Below are positions 19,273-29,365 of a stretch of 64,000 nt of DNA, in pieces. The translations under genes and the position numbers were made by a program. Each line of letters starts with the position of its first letter. Position 1 is the stretch's first letter. A model generated the notes under the pieces. The model made no database searches, was not told the origin of the DNA, and saw only the letters and a program-made list of their open reading frames with translations. The stretch comes from Porticoccaceae bacterium LTM1 (GTDB lineage: Bacteria > Pseudomonadota > Gammaproteobacteria > Pseudomonadales > Porticoccaceae), in assembly GCA_030252795.1 (NCBI GenBank), contig CP127080.1, forward strand, positions 818,501 to 882,500. Reading direction: 5' to 3'.

Positions 19273-20135
19273 ATCCAATCAGAATTATTTTACTGTTTAT
19301 CGTGGTGATTGTTGGTTTCAACAGTGTTTACCGCGTGATGGAAACCCAGTCTGCAATCAAGCTGCAATTTGGTCGTTTGACTGAAGCCAATATTGGTGCT
19401 GGTCTGCATGTGAAAATTCCATTTGCAGAAACCATCAAACGTTTTGATACCCGCATTTTGACACTGGATGCCAACGAAGAGAGTTATTTTACCAAGGACG
19501 AAGAACGCCTTCGTGTAGACTCTTTCGTGAAGTGGCGCATCATTGATGTCGAAACTTATTACAAGGCCACCGGTGGTGACGAAGATGTCGCACTGGCACG
19601 TCTGGAGGCGCGAGTGAATGACGGGCTGCGTAACGAACTGGGTGATCGCACTTTGAACGAAGCGGTATCTGGCCAACGTGACGAGTTGATGGAGAAGCTC
19701 ACCACTACTCTGGATGCCCAGGCTCGCGAGGCACTCGGAATTGCAGTAGTCGATGTGCGGGTAAAACGTATCGACTTTCCGGAAGAGGTGAGCGACAGCG
19801 TATTCCAGCAAATGCGGGCCGATCGTGAAAAAGAGGCTCGTCAGTTCCGTTCAGAAGGTCGTGAGCAGGCTGAGCAAATTCGCGCCGACGCTGACCGCCA
19901 GCGCGTAGTGATCGAAGCCAATGCCTACCGCGAAGCCGAGCAACTGCGCGGTGATGGTGATGCCAATGCAGCCAAGATCTACGCAGATGCCTACCAGAAG
20001 GATCCGGAGTTCTATGCATTCATGCGTAGCCTGGAAGCCTACAAGAAGTCATTTGCCAGCAAGGCAGACATGATGCTGGTAGACCCGGACAGTGAATTCT
20101 TCCGCTACATGCAGGACTCCAAGGGTAAGAAGTAA
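19269..20135 (+). CDS. hflC: FtsH protease modulator HflC
   Basis: Partner of HflK. It has an N-terminal membrane anchor (about residues 4-22, IRIILLFIVVIVGFNSVY), an SPFH domain, and then a long alanine- and charge-rich helix (ADREKEARQFRSEGREQAEQ). The C-terminus has the conserved DPEFYAFMRSLEAYKKSF and SEFFRYM blocks. The 288-residue length is usual. A strong terminator follows 15 bases after the stop and closes the hfl unit. Confidence 0.96.
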   Translation: MNPIRIILLFIVVIVGFNSVYRVMETQSAIKLQFGRLTEANIGAGLHVKIPFAETIKRFDTRILTLDANEESYFTKDEERLRVDSFVKWRIIDVETYYKATGGDEDVALARLEARVNDGLRNELGDRTLNEAVSGQRDELMEKLTTTLDAQAREALGIAVVDVRVKRIDFPEEVSDSVFQQMRADREKEARQFRSEGREQAEQIRADADRQRVVIEANAYREAEQLRGDGDANAAKIYADAYQKDPEFYAFMRSLEAYKKSFASKADMMLVDPDSEFFRYMQDSKGKK

Positions 20136-20150
20136 CGCTCTCCACCCTCT

Positions 20151-20178
20151 AAAAAAGGCGGCTTTGGCCGCCTTTTTT
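20151..20178 (+). terminator. Intrinsic terminator after hflC
   Basis: A-run, stem ggcggc/gccgcc with a tiny TTT loop, then a T-run. It starts 15 bases after the hflC stop. Confidence 0.92.
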
Positions 20179-20286
20179 AGTAGTTGCCTGATCACTTGAC
20201 TGACTGTGTCGTAGTGGCCACTTGAAACAGTGGCCATTGCATATCTGCCTCTTCTCCCGGGAGCAACGGTTGTGCTAAAATTGTGC

Positions 20287-20309
20287 AACCGGGTTACCCC
20301 GGTTTTTTT
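20287..20309 (+). terminator. Second intrinsic terminator upstream of the DUF2065 gene
   Basis: Stem aaccggg/cccggtt with a TTAC loop and seven Ts. It lies about 110 bases after the hflC terminator with no gene between them. The sequence tgctaaaat just upstream (about 20271-20279) resembles an extended -10 box. The pair could bound a small RNA, or this could be an attenuator for the following genes; neither can be shown from sequence alone. Confidence 0.7.
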
Positions 20310-20415
20310 ATGTGCGCAAGAAAGGTCAAACAGCAATACCTGTCTATACAACAGGTGTTGGCTGTGTTTTGTTGTGTCTTGTTTCCCACGTGATTGATAG
20401 TGACGAGGCGAAGTG

Positions 20416-20607
20416 ATGGATGTATGGAGCAGCTTGGCCCAGGCGGTCTGCCTGATGCTGGTGCTGGAAGGGATAATCCCTTTCATATCTCCCGGTCGCT
20501 GGCGTCGAATGGCGCAAATGCTGGCGCAGGTTGATGACCGTGCCATGCGCATCATGGGGCTGATCAGTATGCTGATCGGCGCCGGACTGCTATTTCTCAT
20601 CAAGTGA
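20416..20607 (+). CDS. DUF2065 family small membrane protein
   Basis: A 63-residue protein with two hydrophobic segments (about 4-22 and 43-62) around a short basic loop (SPGRWRRMAQMLAQVDDR). It matches the DUF2065 (YjeT-like) family, which sits between hflC and hisZ/purA in many gammaproteobacteria. Its function is unknown. The ATG at 20416, seven bases after gagg, is preferred over a GTG one codon earlier. It probably belongs to the hisZ-purA transcription unit. Confidence 0.88.
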   Translation: MDVWSSLAQAVCLMLVLEGIIPFISPGRWRRMAQMLAQVDDRAMRIMGLISMLIGAGLLFLIK

Positions 20608-20634
20608 TGAGCCAAATTCAATAGAGACAGATTG

Positions 20635-23135
<2,501 letters not shown>

Positions 23136-23151
23136 GTAATACCGTGATTTA

Positions 23152-23184
23152 CCAAAAAGGCCGGCTGTAAAGCCGGCCTTTTTG
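23152..23184. terminator. Intrinsic terminator after purA
   Basis: Near-perfect stem (aaaaaggccggct with agccggccttttt) and a short loop, starting 16 bases after the purA stop. Confidence 0.93.
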
Positions 23185-23223
23185 GTTGTTAAAAATTTTC
23201 GCCAACAGTCGCTGCTATTTGAT

Positions 23224-23937
23224 ATGGAATACCTGCTTGCCAGCTTTCTCGTGATGATAGGTGCAGTGGTGCAAACTGCCTTTGGGTTCGGCATGGCTGT
23301 TGTCGCCGCTCCACTGCTGATTATGATTGAACCAAGACTGGTTCCTGGGCCAATGGTGGTGGCTGCGCTGGTGCAGTGTGTGCTGATGATGCTGCAAAAC
23401 CGTCGTGAACTGGATATCAAAGGGCTCAGTAGTGCTTTCATTGGGCGTATTCCTGGCTCCATTGCCGGGGTGTACTTGCTTACCCTGTTTTCCACCCAAA
23501 TGCTGTCGATTGCAGTAGGGGGGATTGTTCTGTTGGCAGTGGCTCTCAGTTTGTCAAAATTAACAATACGCCCGACCCCCAAAACAATGTTTTGGGCCAG
23601 CATGGCTTCGGGCGTTTGTGGCAGCGCCACCTCCATTGGAGGCCCTCCTATGGCACTGTTAATGCAGCATGAGCAGGCGACCCGAATTCGCGCCAATCTG
23701 GCAGGTTATTTTATTTACGGCTGCTGTATCAGTTTGATTGCGCTGGTAATGGTTGGGCGATTTGGCGCTGAAGAATTGAAAATGTCATTGTGGTTGATTC
23801 CCGGATCTCTACTCGGGTTTTATTTGTGCCGATGGATTCCGTTATATCGGATTGAATCCCAAATGCGTCCGGCTATTTTAGGCATCTGTATCCTATGCGG
23901 ATTATTTGCAATAACTCGAGGAATCCTCGGTTCATAG
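23224..23937 (+). CDS. TauE/SafE-family permease
   Basis: A polytopic inner-membrane protein of 237 residues with about seven or eight hydrophobic segments in two related halves. It carries the family pattern of a Gly-rich first helix (GAVVQTAFGFGMAVVAAPLL) and a matching second one (SGVCGSATSIGGPPMALLM). The family includes proposed exporters of sulfite and other small organosulfur anions. No substrate can be assigned here. The ATG at 23224 gives a good N-terminus; an earlier in-frame start at 23182 falls in the purA terminator and is rejected. The gene is isolated between two terminators. A second family member lies at 37966 in the sulfur cluster. Confidence 0.85.
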   Translation: MEYLLASFLVMIGAVVQTAFGFGMAVVAAPLLIMIEPRLVPGPMVVAALVQCVLMMLQNRRELDIKGLSSAFIGRIPGSIAGVYLLTLFSTQMLSIAVGGIVLLAVALSLSKLTIRPTPKTMFWASMASGVCGSATSIGGPPMALLMQHEQATRIRANLAGYFIYGCCISLIALVMVGRFGAEELKMSLWLIPGSLLGFYLCRWIPLYRIESQMRPAILGICILCGLFAITRGILGS

Positions 23938-23954
23938 CTTTGGGTTGAGGTGTT

Positions 23955-23982
23955 AAAAAAGGCCCGCGATATATCACGGGCC
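23955..23982 (-). terminator. Intrinsic terminator for the secreted-protein gene
   Basis: Stem ggcccg/cgggcc, extended inward with one mismatch. On the minus strand it is followed by six Ts. It lies 22 bases beyond the stop of the gene at 24005-25138. Confidence 0.82.
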
Positions 23983-24004
23983 TTGTGGGGTGTTGAAAAG
24001 TCGC

Positions 24005-25138
24005 CTATGGCGAGGTTGTAACTTCAGCAGTGGCGCTTGTGTTTACTGCGGTCTGGGATGTGTCACAATTTAATTGAGCGGATGGGGAGCCGACAATTGT
24101 AAGCAGGTCATCGGGTCCGTTGAGGTTTTCATATTGAACCATGACGCTCATAGTGACCGTCGCATCTGCCATCACACTGGCAAGAGAGTCAGCATATGCT
24201 TCAGCAAATGCCTGAATATCTGCGCTGATGGCAACCATATCCTGAGCTACCTCCATCGCATCGTCATCTACGTCCACAAGCTGCTGACACTGCTCTTCCG
24301 TTAGTGGTGTGTCGTAGCAAAATTCTACATCCAGATTTACCATTGCTTCAGCTCGAGCTTCAGCTGCTACTTCCACCATTGCTATGAGCATTGAATTAGC
24401 AAGGCTACTGGCCAATGCGGAAGAGTCCACACTGATGACACTAGTGCTGTTCAGTGTCAGTCCAGCCATGAACTCTTCAATATTTGCACCCTGGACGTAA
24501 ACACTGTTTGTGGCACTGGCGCTTCCCTCTCCGGAGGCGCTAGAAGAAGCGCTGCCTGCACTTGAGTTACTGGCTTCGGTAGTCGCAATAGCCGAAGCGG
24601 AACCTGTCAGCTCAGCAGCAACGCTGCCTGAAGCAGAGCCATTCAGACTGACAGATGCCACTCCGATGTCCAGTGTTGAATCAATATCAATCATGGCATC
24701 AACAACAGCTTGAATAAAAGTATTCACTGTCTCATTAACACCGACTTCAGCATCAGTAGACGTGTCAGCGAAAGCTGAAGAGGAGAGTGCAAAGAGGTGA
24801 CCGCTGCCCAAACTTCCCTGCAGGTTCATCTGAAAAACCGAGCCATTTTTACCGTGCCGGGTAATATCCAGAGTGACATCACCCCCCCAAAACAGCTCAA
24901 GAGAACCCGCCGCCATGGCGGCAGCTCCTGCCAGGGAATTGCCAGATGATGCTCCATCTGAGTCAGAATCCATTGAACTGTCGTTGGTCATGGAGTTAAC
25001 CAGACAGGAGTCGGACCCCATAATAGGGGTGGAAATGGAAATGGTCGTACTGCCCTGAGTATTTTTCCCTGGTGGTCCGGCCCATAGAGCGGGTGCAGCC
25101 AAGGCTGCAACCAGAATGGCGAGCTGTTTTTTGCGCAT
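24005..25138 (-). CDS. Ala/Ser-rich secreted protein of unknown function
   Basis: I do not recognise this gene. The 377-residue product starts with a clear signal peptide (MRKKQLAILVAALAAPALWA). The mature protein is very rich in Ser, Ala, Thr and Asp, with few Lys or Arg. A central stretch at about 180-215 is almost pure Ser/Ala/Gly/Glu. Four Cys (in DSCLVNS, EFCYDT, EEQCQQL and LNCDTS) could form two disulfides. The C-terminal part has long alanine-rich helices and ends LTIVGSPSAQLNCD plus about 20 residues. The ATG at 25138 is chosen because gagga sits eight bases upstream. A fragment resembling its C-terminus lies upstream at 25457-25605. An extracellular or surface role is inferred. Confidence 0.75.
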   Translation of the reverse strand: MRKKQLAILVAALAAPALWAGPPGKNTQGSTTISISTPIMGSDSCLVNSMTNDSSMDSDSDGASSGNSLAGAAAMAAGSLELFWGGDVTLDITRHGKNGSVFQMNLQGSLGSGHLFALSSSAFADTSTDAEVGVNETVNTFIQAVVDAMIDIDSTLDIGVASVSLNGSASGSVAAELTGSASAIATTEASNSSAGSASSSASGEGSASATNSVYVQGANIEEFMAGLTLNSTSVISVDSSALASSLANSMLIAMVEVAAEARAEAMVNLDVEFCYDTPLTEEQCQQLVDVDDDAMEVAQDMVAISADIQAFAEAYADSLASVMADATVTMSVMVQYENLNGPDDLLTIVGSPSAQLNCDTSQTAVNTSATAEVTTSP

Positions 25139-25385
25139 GACGCTAATCCTCAAGCGGCAGGGCCCGAATTAGGAGAGACTACATCGCATCAGCGTGGCCC
25201 TTTATAGCGCCAGTGCATCGGTCCGTGAGATTAGTGCAATAGGACTCAAGAATAGGTCGGAAACTGACAGTGTGCGAATAGGTACTTAGAGCGAGAGGGT
25301 TGTAGCTAGTACTAAAGTTTCAATTCAGAACCAAATACAGAAAATTGGACTTAATAATTCAGTTTTTGAGGAGGTGTGATAAATT

Positions 25386-25419
25386 AAAAGGCCCGCAAAA
25401 TGAATTGCGGGCTTTTTTT
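25386..25419. terminator. Intrinsic terminator beside the duplicated tail
   Basis: Stem gcccgcaa/ttgcgggc with a T-run on the plus strand and a shorter one on the minus strand. It resembles the terminator at 23955-23982 and has the same relation to the pseudogene tail. The surrounding region 25139-25456 otherwise holds no gene; it should contain the promoter of the secreted-protein gene. Confidence 0.75.
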
Positions 25420-25456
25420 CGCTAATAAAAGTGATTTTATCTGTGCCACACAGTGG

Positions 25457-25605
25457 TTACTGCGCATAGGCATCAGCAGTAGCAGTTGCACCAGCATTTC
25501 TGGAGTCACAGTTAAGAGCTCCGTGGCACCGCCTACAATGATCAGCAGATCCTCGGTGTCGTTGGGCTGAGCATGGACATCGGAAAATTCACATATAGCA
25601 GACAT
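25457..25605 (-). pseudogene. Frameshifted duplicate of the secreted protein's C-terminus
   Basis: On the minus strand one frame gives PNDTEDLLIIVGGAT, resembling NGPDDLLTIVGSPS of the neighbouring secreted protein. A frame offset by one base then gives ALNCDSRNAGATATADAYAQ and a stop, resembling its QLNCDTSQTAVNTSATAEV ending. Nucleotide similarity is also visible around gtcaca and acaat. The simplest reading is a copy of the last 45-50 codons carrying a one-base deletion. No start or signal peptide remains. An open frame through the region (25384-25605) exists only because the frameshift avoids the original stop. Confidence 0.65.
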
Positions 25606-25641
25606 TACATATGAACTTTCGACAGTATTTCACAGACTGAT

Positions 25642-27315
25642 CTATTTCCTACAAAGTTTGGTGATCTCCTGCTGCAATTTTTCTGTCAAAACCTGCCGAT
25701 TCAAATTGATCCACTGGTGATCGGGTAAAAATTGACTCAGCTTGGTGTGTAATGTGTCTGACCCTGTTGTAATAACAATTAATCCTGCATCGATTAATGT
25801 CAGTACAGTAAGGTATTCCGACTGGTTTGCCTCAATTAGATAGGTGTGAAACCCTTGCTTGTGCAATTCCCATTCCAATTGTTCTCCAAGGGCCGTATTG
25901 GATACCCAGACACATTTTCCTGAGTGATTTTTTAATGCAGCTCTCATGGCCGTTGTAACAGAACTGTCGACTGATTTTAATGTTGAGACATTAATATCGT
26001 CGTTTGCCGCCTGATTGGCAGGGCCGGAAATCATGCCTGCACCTACAGTGGCATTAGATAGTCGGTCAATAATAATTAAACTTCCGGTAGAACGATTATC
26101 CTGGTAGCGATCAAAGGATACCTTTTCTGCAAGAACAATATGCGCTTCACCAATACCATTCAGAGGCAAATTGTCCGTCTCTGTTCGATCCAATGAGTTT
26201 ACGTTTTGTTGCCAATGGATAGATTTTACATAGCCATTGACATATCGAGTGCCAATTTTGAATCGATATTGCCGGTCAGGTACTAATGCGTCTGAATTCA
26301 TCCAGACAATTTTGGCGTTAAAATCATTGCTGACATTTACTGCATCAGAGTCACTGACGATAAGGTCGCCCCGGGAAATATCAATTTCATCGCTCAGGGT
26401 TAAAGTAATTGCCTGACCTGTTTGTGCGTTTTCTGTATATTGGTCGCCTACGAGGATTTCCTTAACAGTACTTTTTTGCCCGGATGGCAATACTTTAATG
26501 GCCTCGCCAACTTTGACCTGTCCAGCTGCCAGCGTGCCGCAATAGCCACGAAAATCCAGGTTTGGGCGATTGACGTATTGAACCGGCAAACGCAAGCCGC
26601 CTACCTCTGTTGAGGGGGCTATGTCGACGGATTCAAGAATCGAAAGCAGGGTCGGTCCCTGGTACCAATCCATTTTTGAACTGCGATTTACAACATTGTC
26701 GCCACTCAGGGCAGACAAAGGAACGAATTGACATTCGACTTCGTCAAAGTGTTGCTCCGCCAGGTTTTTGAAGTCTGATTTAATGGACTGAAAAACTTCT
26801 TCTCGGTACGAAACCAGATCCATTTTGTTGATTGCCACCACAAAGTGACGAATGCCCAATAATGAGCAGATGAAACTGTGGCGACGGGTCTGCTCTTTGA
26901 CTCCGTAGCGCGCGTCAATCAGCAAGATGGCCAGTTGTGCGGAAGAGGCACCTGTAGCCATGTTTCGAGTGTACTGCTCGTGTCCTGGGGTGTCGGCAAT
27001 AATGAACTTACGCTTTTGTGAAGAGAAAAAGCGATAGGCGACATCAATGGTGATTCCCTGTTCGCGTTCTGATTGCAAGCCATCTACCAGTAAAGCGAGA
27101 TCAACTTCATTACTGCCGGAGGATGAGTTGGTGTTGGTGATGGCGGCAAGCTGATCTTCATACACTGACTGGGAGTCATGCAGGAGTCGGCCAATTAATG
27201 TGGACTTGCCATCGTCGACATTTCCGCAGGTAATAAAACGCAACAGGTCTTTCTGCTCATGCAATTGCAGATAACTTTCGATATCCTGTTGAATTAATGC
27301 GCTGTGAGTTGTCAT
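25642..27315 (-). CDS. cysN: Sulfate adenylyltransferase large subunit with vestigial APS-kinase tail
   Basis: The GTPase subunit of ATP sulfurylase, which drives APS formation by CysD. The elongation-factor-like G domain shows GNVDDGKSTLIGRL, DTPGHEQYTRNM and INKMDLV, followed by two beta-barrel domains. At 557 residues it is longer than E. coli CysN (475) but shorter than CysN-CysC fusions (about 630). The extra C-terminal part still resembles APS kinase: KCVWVSN, WELHKQGFHTYLIEAN and LTLIDAGLIVITTGSD parallel VVWFTG, ELHARGYHTYLLDGDN and MVDAGLIVLTAFIS. The GLSGAGKS P-loop and the middle of the kinase are missing, so this part cannot phosphorylate APS. It follows cysD after 52 bases. Confidence 0.95.
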   Translation of the reverse strand: MTTHSALIQQDIESYLQLHEQKDLLRFITCGNVDDGKSTLIGRLLHDSQSVYEDQLAAITNTNSSSGSNEVDLALLVDGLQSEREQGITIDVAYRFFSSQKRKFIIADTPGHEQYTRNMATGASSAQLAILLIDARYGVKEQTRRHSFICSLLGIRHFVVAINKMDLVSYREEVFQSIKSDFKNLAEQHFDEVECQFVPLSALSGDNVVNRSSKMDWYQGPTLLSILESVDIAPSTEVGGLRLPVQYVNRPNLDFRGYCGTLAAGQVKVGEAIKVLPSGQKSTVKEILVGDQYTENAQTGQAITLTLSDEIDISRGDLIVSDSDAVNVSNDFNAKIVWMNSDALVPDRQYRFKIGTRYVNGYVKSIHWQQNVNSLDRTETDNLPLNGIGEAHIVLAEKVSFDRYQDNRSTGSLIIIDRLSNATVGAGMISGPANQAANDDINVSTLKSVDSSVTTAMRAALKNHSGKCVWVSNTALGEQLEWELHKQGFHTYLIEANQSEYLTVLTLIDAGLIVITTGSDTLHTKLSQFLPDHQWINLNRQVLTEKLQQEITKLCRK

Positions 27316-27367
27316 CGTCTTTGCCGTTTTAAACTGGGTCGTTAACAGGCCTCTAATCAGAGGCTTC

Positions 27368-28291
27368 TTAAAAATAGCCTTCGCGTTTTTTCAGTTCCAT
27401 TGAGCTGCTCTGGTCCTTATCGATAGCGCGTCCGGATCGTTCCGAAGTGCGACTCACCAGCATCTCCTGAATAATATCCGGAAGCGTGCTGGCGGTAGAT
27501 TCAACGGCACCAGTAAGCGGGTAGCAGCCCAGAGTGCGAAATCTGACCGATTTTGTCTGCACTGTCTCATTCTGTCTCAGTTGAAGCCGGTCATCATCTT
27601 TCATAATCAGCAGTCCATCCCGTTCTACAACCGGTCTTGGCTGGGAAAAATAGAGAGGAACAAGCTCAATATTTTCCAGATAGATGTATTGCCAGATATC
27701 CAGTTCCGTCCAGTTGGAGAGAGGGAAAACGCGAATGGATTCACCCTTGTGAACTTTGCCGTTGTATAGATTCCACAGCTCCGGGCGCTGGTTTTTTGGA
27801 TCCCAGCGGTGATTTTGGTCCCGGAAAGAGTAGATTCTTTCCTTGGCGCGTGAAGCCTCCTCGTCACGACGAGCTCCACCAAAGGCTGCATCAAATCCAT
27901 ATTTGCTCAGAGCTTGCTTGAGAGCATCAGTTTTCATGATATCGGTATAGCTGGCACCATGATCGAAAGGATTTATATTGTCAGCCACGCCCTGTTGATT
28001 GGTATGAGTCAACAATGTCATACCAGCTTCTTTAGCTGCCCGATCGCGAAATTCGATCATTTCCCGGAATTTCCAGGTGGTGTCTACATGCAGCAAAGGG
28101 AAGGGCGGAGTGCCAGGGAAAAAAGCTTTTTTCGCCAGATGCAGCATCACTGAGGAGTCTTTTCCAATCGAATAGAGCATCACCGGGTTATCGAATTCCG
28201 CAACGACTTCCCTAATAATGTGTATGGACTCAGCCTCAAGCTGTTTCAGGTGAGTCAATCGATTGTCTGAAAGATGTGTAGTTACACTCAT
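27368..28291 (-). CDS. cysD: Sulfate adenylyltransferase small subunit
   Basis: The catalytic subunit of ATP sulfurylase, forming APS from ATP and sulfate. Motifs typical of the PP-loop family are visible: [16 protein letters not shown] near the N-terminus, [22 protein letters not shown], and [15 protein letters not shown]. In-frame starts lie at 28330, 28303 and 28291. The ATG at 28291 ([15 protein letters not shown], 307 residues) best fits the family, but its ribosome-binding site is weak, so the start is uncertain. It is divergent from cysE with a region of about 190 bp that should carry promoters and CysB sites; a 7-bp inverted repeat (agcacct/aggtgct) lies near 28428-28445. Confidence 0.95.
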   Translation of the reverse strand: MSVTTHLSDNRLTHLKQLEAESIHIIREVVAEFDNPVMLYSIGKDSSVMLHLAKKAFFPGTPPFPLLHVDTTWKFREMIEFRDRAAKEAGMTLLTHTNQQGVADNINPFDHGASYTDIMKTDALKQALSKYGFDAAFGGARRDEEASRAKERIYSFRDQNHRWDPKNQRPELWNLYNGKVHKGESIRVFPLSNWTELDIWQYIYLENIELVPLYFSQPRPVVERDGLLIMKDDDRLQLRQNETVQTKSVRFRTLGCYPLTGAVESTASTLPDIIQEMLVSRTSERSGRAIDKDQSSSMELKKREGYF

Positions 28292-28484
28292 TTTGCTGCT
28301 CATTTCTTCCCGCATTAAAACAGGCAGCATTTATACCAATCGCAAGTAAAAAAACAGAATCACTTGCAGGCATATCAACAGAAGCAAATGCTATAGCGAA
28401 AACGAGACATTAGCGTTTCAATCTACAGCACCTGCTATAGGTGCTATAAATGTTGATGAACAAGATACAAAACTGGAACCTGAA

Positions 28485-29258
28485 ATGATTCGCCAAATAC
28501 GAGAAGATATTCGTGGAGTGTTTGCCCGTGACCCTGCCGCCCGCAACAGTTGGGATGTGATGACTCTCTACCCGGGCCTTCATGCGGTATGGATGCATCG
28601 TATCGCCAACAAGTTGTGGCGGATACGTTTAAAGTGGTTGGCCAGATTGTTATCAAATATTGCGCGTTGGTTTACTGGAATAGAAATTCATCCCGGTGCC
28701 ACTATCGGAAAACGCTTTTTTATTGATCATGGCACCGGTGTAGTGATCGGTGAAACCGCCGAAATTGGTGATGACTGTACCCTGTACCACGGAGTGACCC
28801 TTGGTGGTACCACCTGGAATGCGGGTAAACGTCACCCAACATTGGGTGATCGTGTAGTGATTGGGGCGGGAGCAAAAATTCTCGGGCCAATTACACTGGG
28901 AGATGATTCCAAGGTCGGTTCCAATTCTGTGGTTGTCAAAAGCGTGGCGGCTGGGGATACCGTAGTAGGTATACCGGCGCATGTGGTCAAGGAAACTAAT
29001 GACCATCATGAGCATAAAAGACGGCTTGGGGAGCTTATCGGCTTTGAAGCCTATGGTGCCAGTGAAAACGCCTATGATCCTGTGGCGCAGGTGATCAGCA
29101 GCCTGTTGCGCCATTCCCGGGCAATGGATTTACAGGTGCGGTGCCTGCATCAAGCGCTGGAAAAGGCTGGTATAGATGCCAGGCGTACAGTTATTCCCAG
29201 CATTGAAACATCCGATTTTCTAAAAGATGAAGAAAGCCCTTCAAGCTATGTTATTTAA
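28485..29258 (+). CDS. cysE: Serine O-acetyltransferase
   Basis: Makes O-acetylserine, the carbon skeleton for cysteine and the source of the CysB inducer N-acetylserine. An N-terminal helical domain is followed by a left-handed beta-helix of hexapeptide repeats: [38 protein letters not shown] and [14 protein letters not shown]. The catalytic His lies in FIDHGTG and YHGVTLGG. At 257 residues it resembles the EpsC-type enzyme more than the longer E. coli protein. It is the first of the rightward genes of the sulfur island. Confidence 0.94.
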   Translation: MIRQIREDIRGVFARDPAARNSWDVMTLYPGLHAVWMHRIANKLWRIRLKWLARLLSNIARWFTGIEIHPGATIGKRFFIDHGTGVVIGETAEIGDDCTLYHGVTLGGTTWNAGKRHPTLGDRVVIGAGAKILGPITLGDDSKVGSNSVVVKSVAAGDTVVGIPAHVVKETNDHHEHKRRLGELIGFEAYGASENAYDPVAQVISSLLRHSRAMDLQVRCLHQALEKAGIDARRTVIPSIETSDFLKDEESPSSYVI

Positions 29259-29365
29259 CAGCTTATAACAGACTGTTATCACGCTATTGCTATTACTTAG
29301 TTTGGAATTGGAAAACAGCCGATTACTCTGCCACTTCCTACCCCCATATTAGTTAGAGGTGGCCA

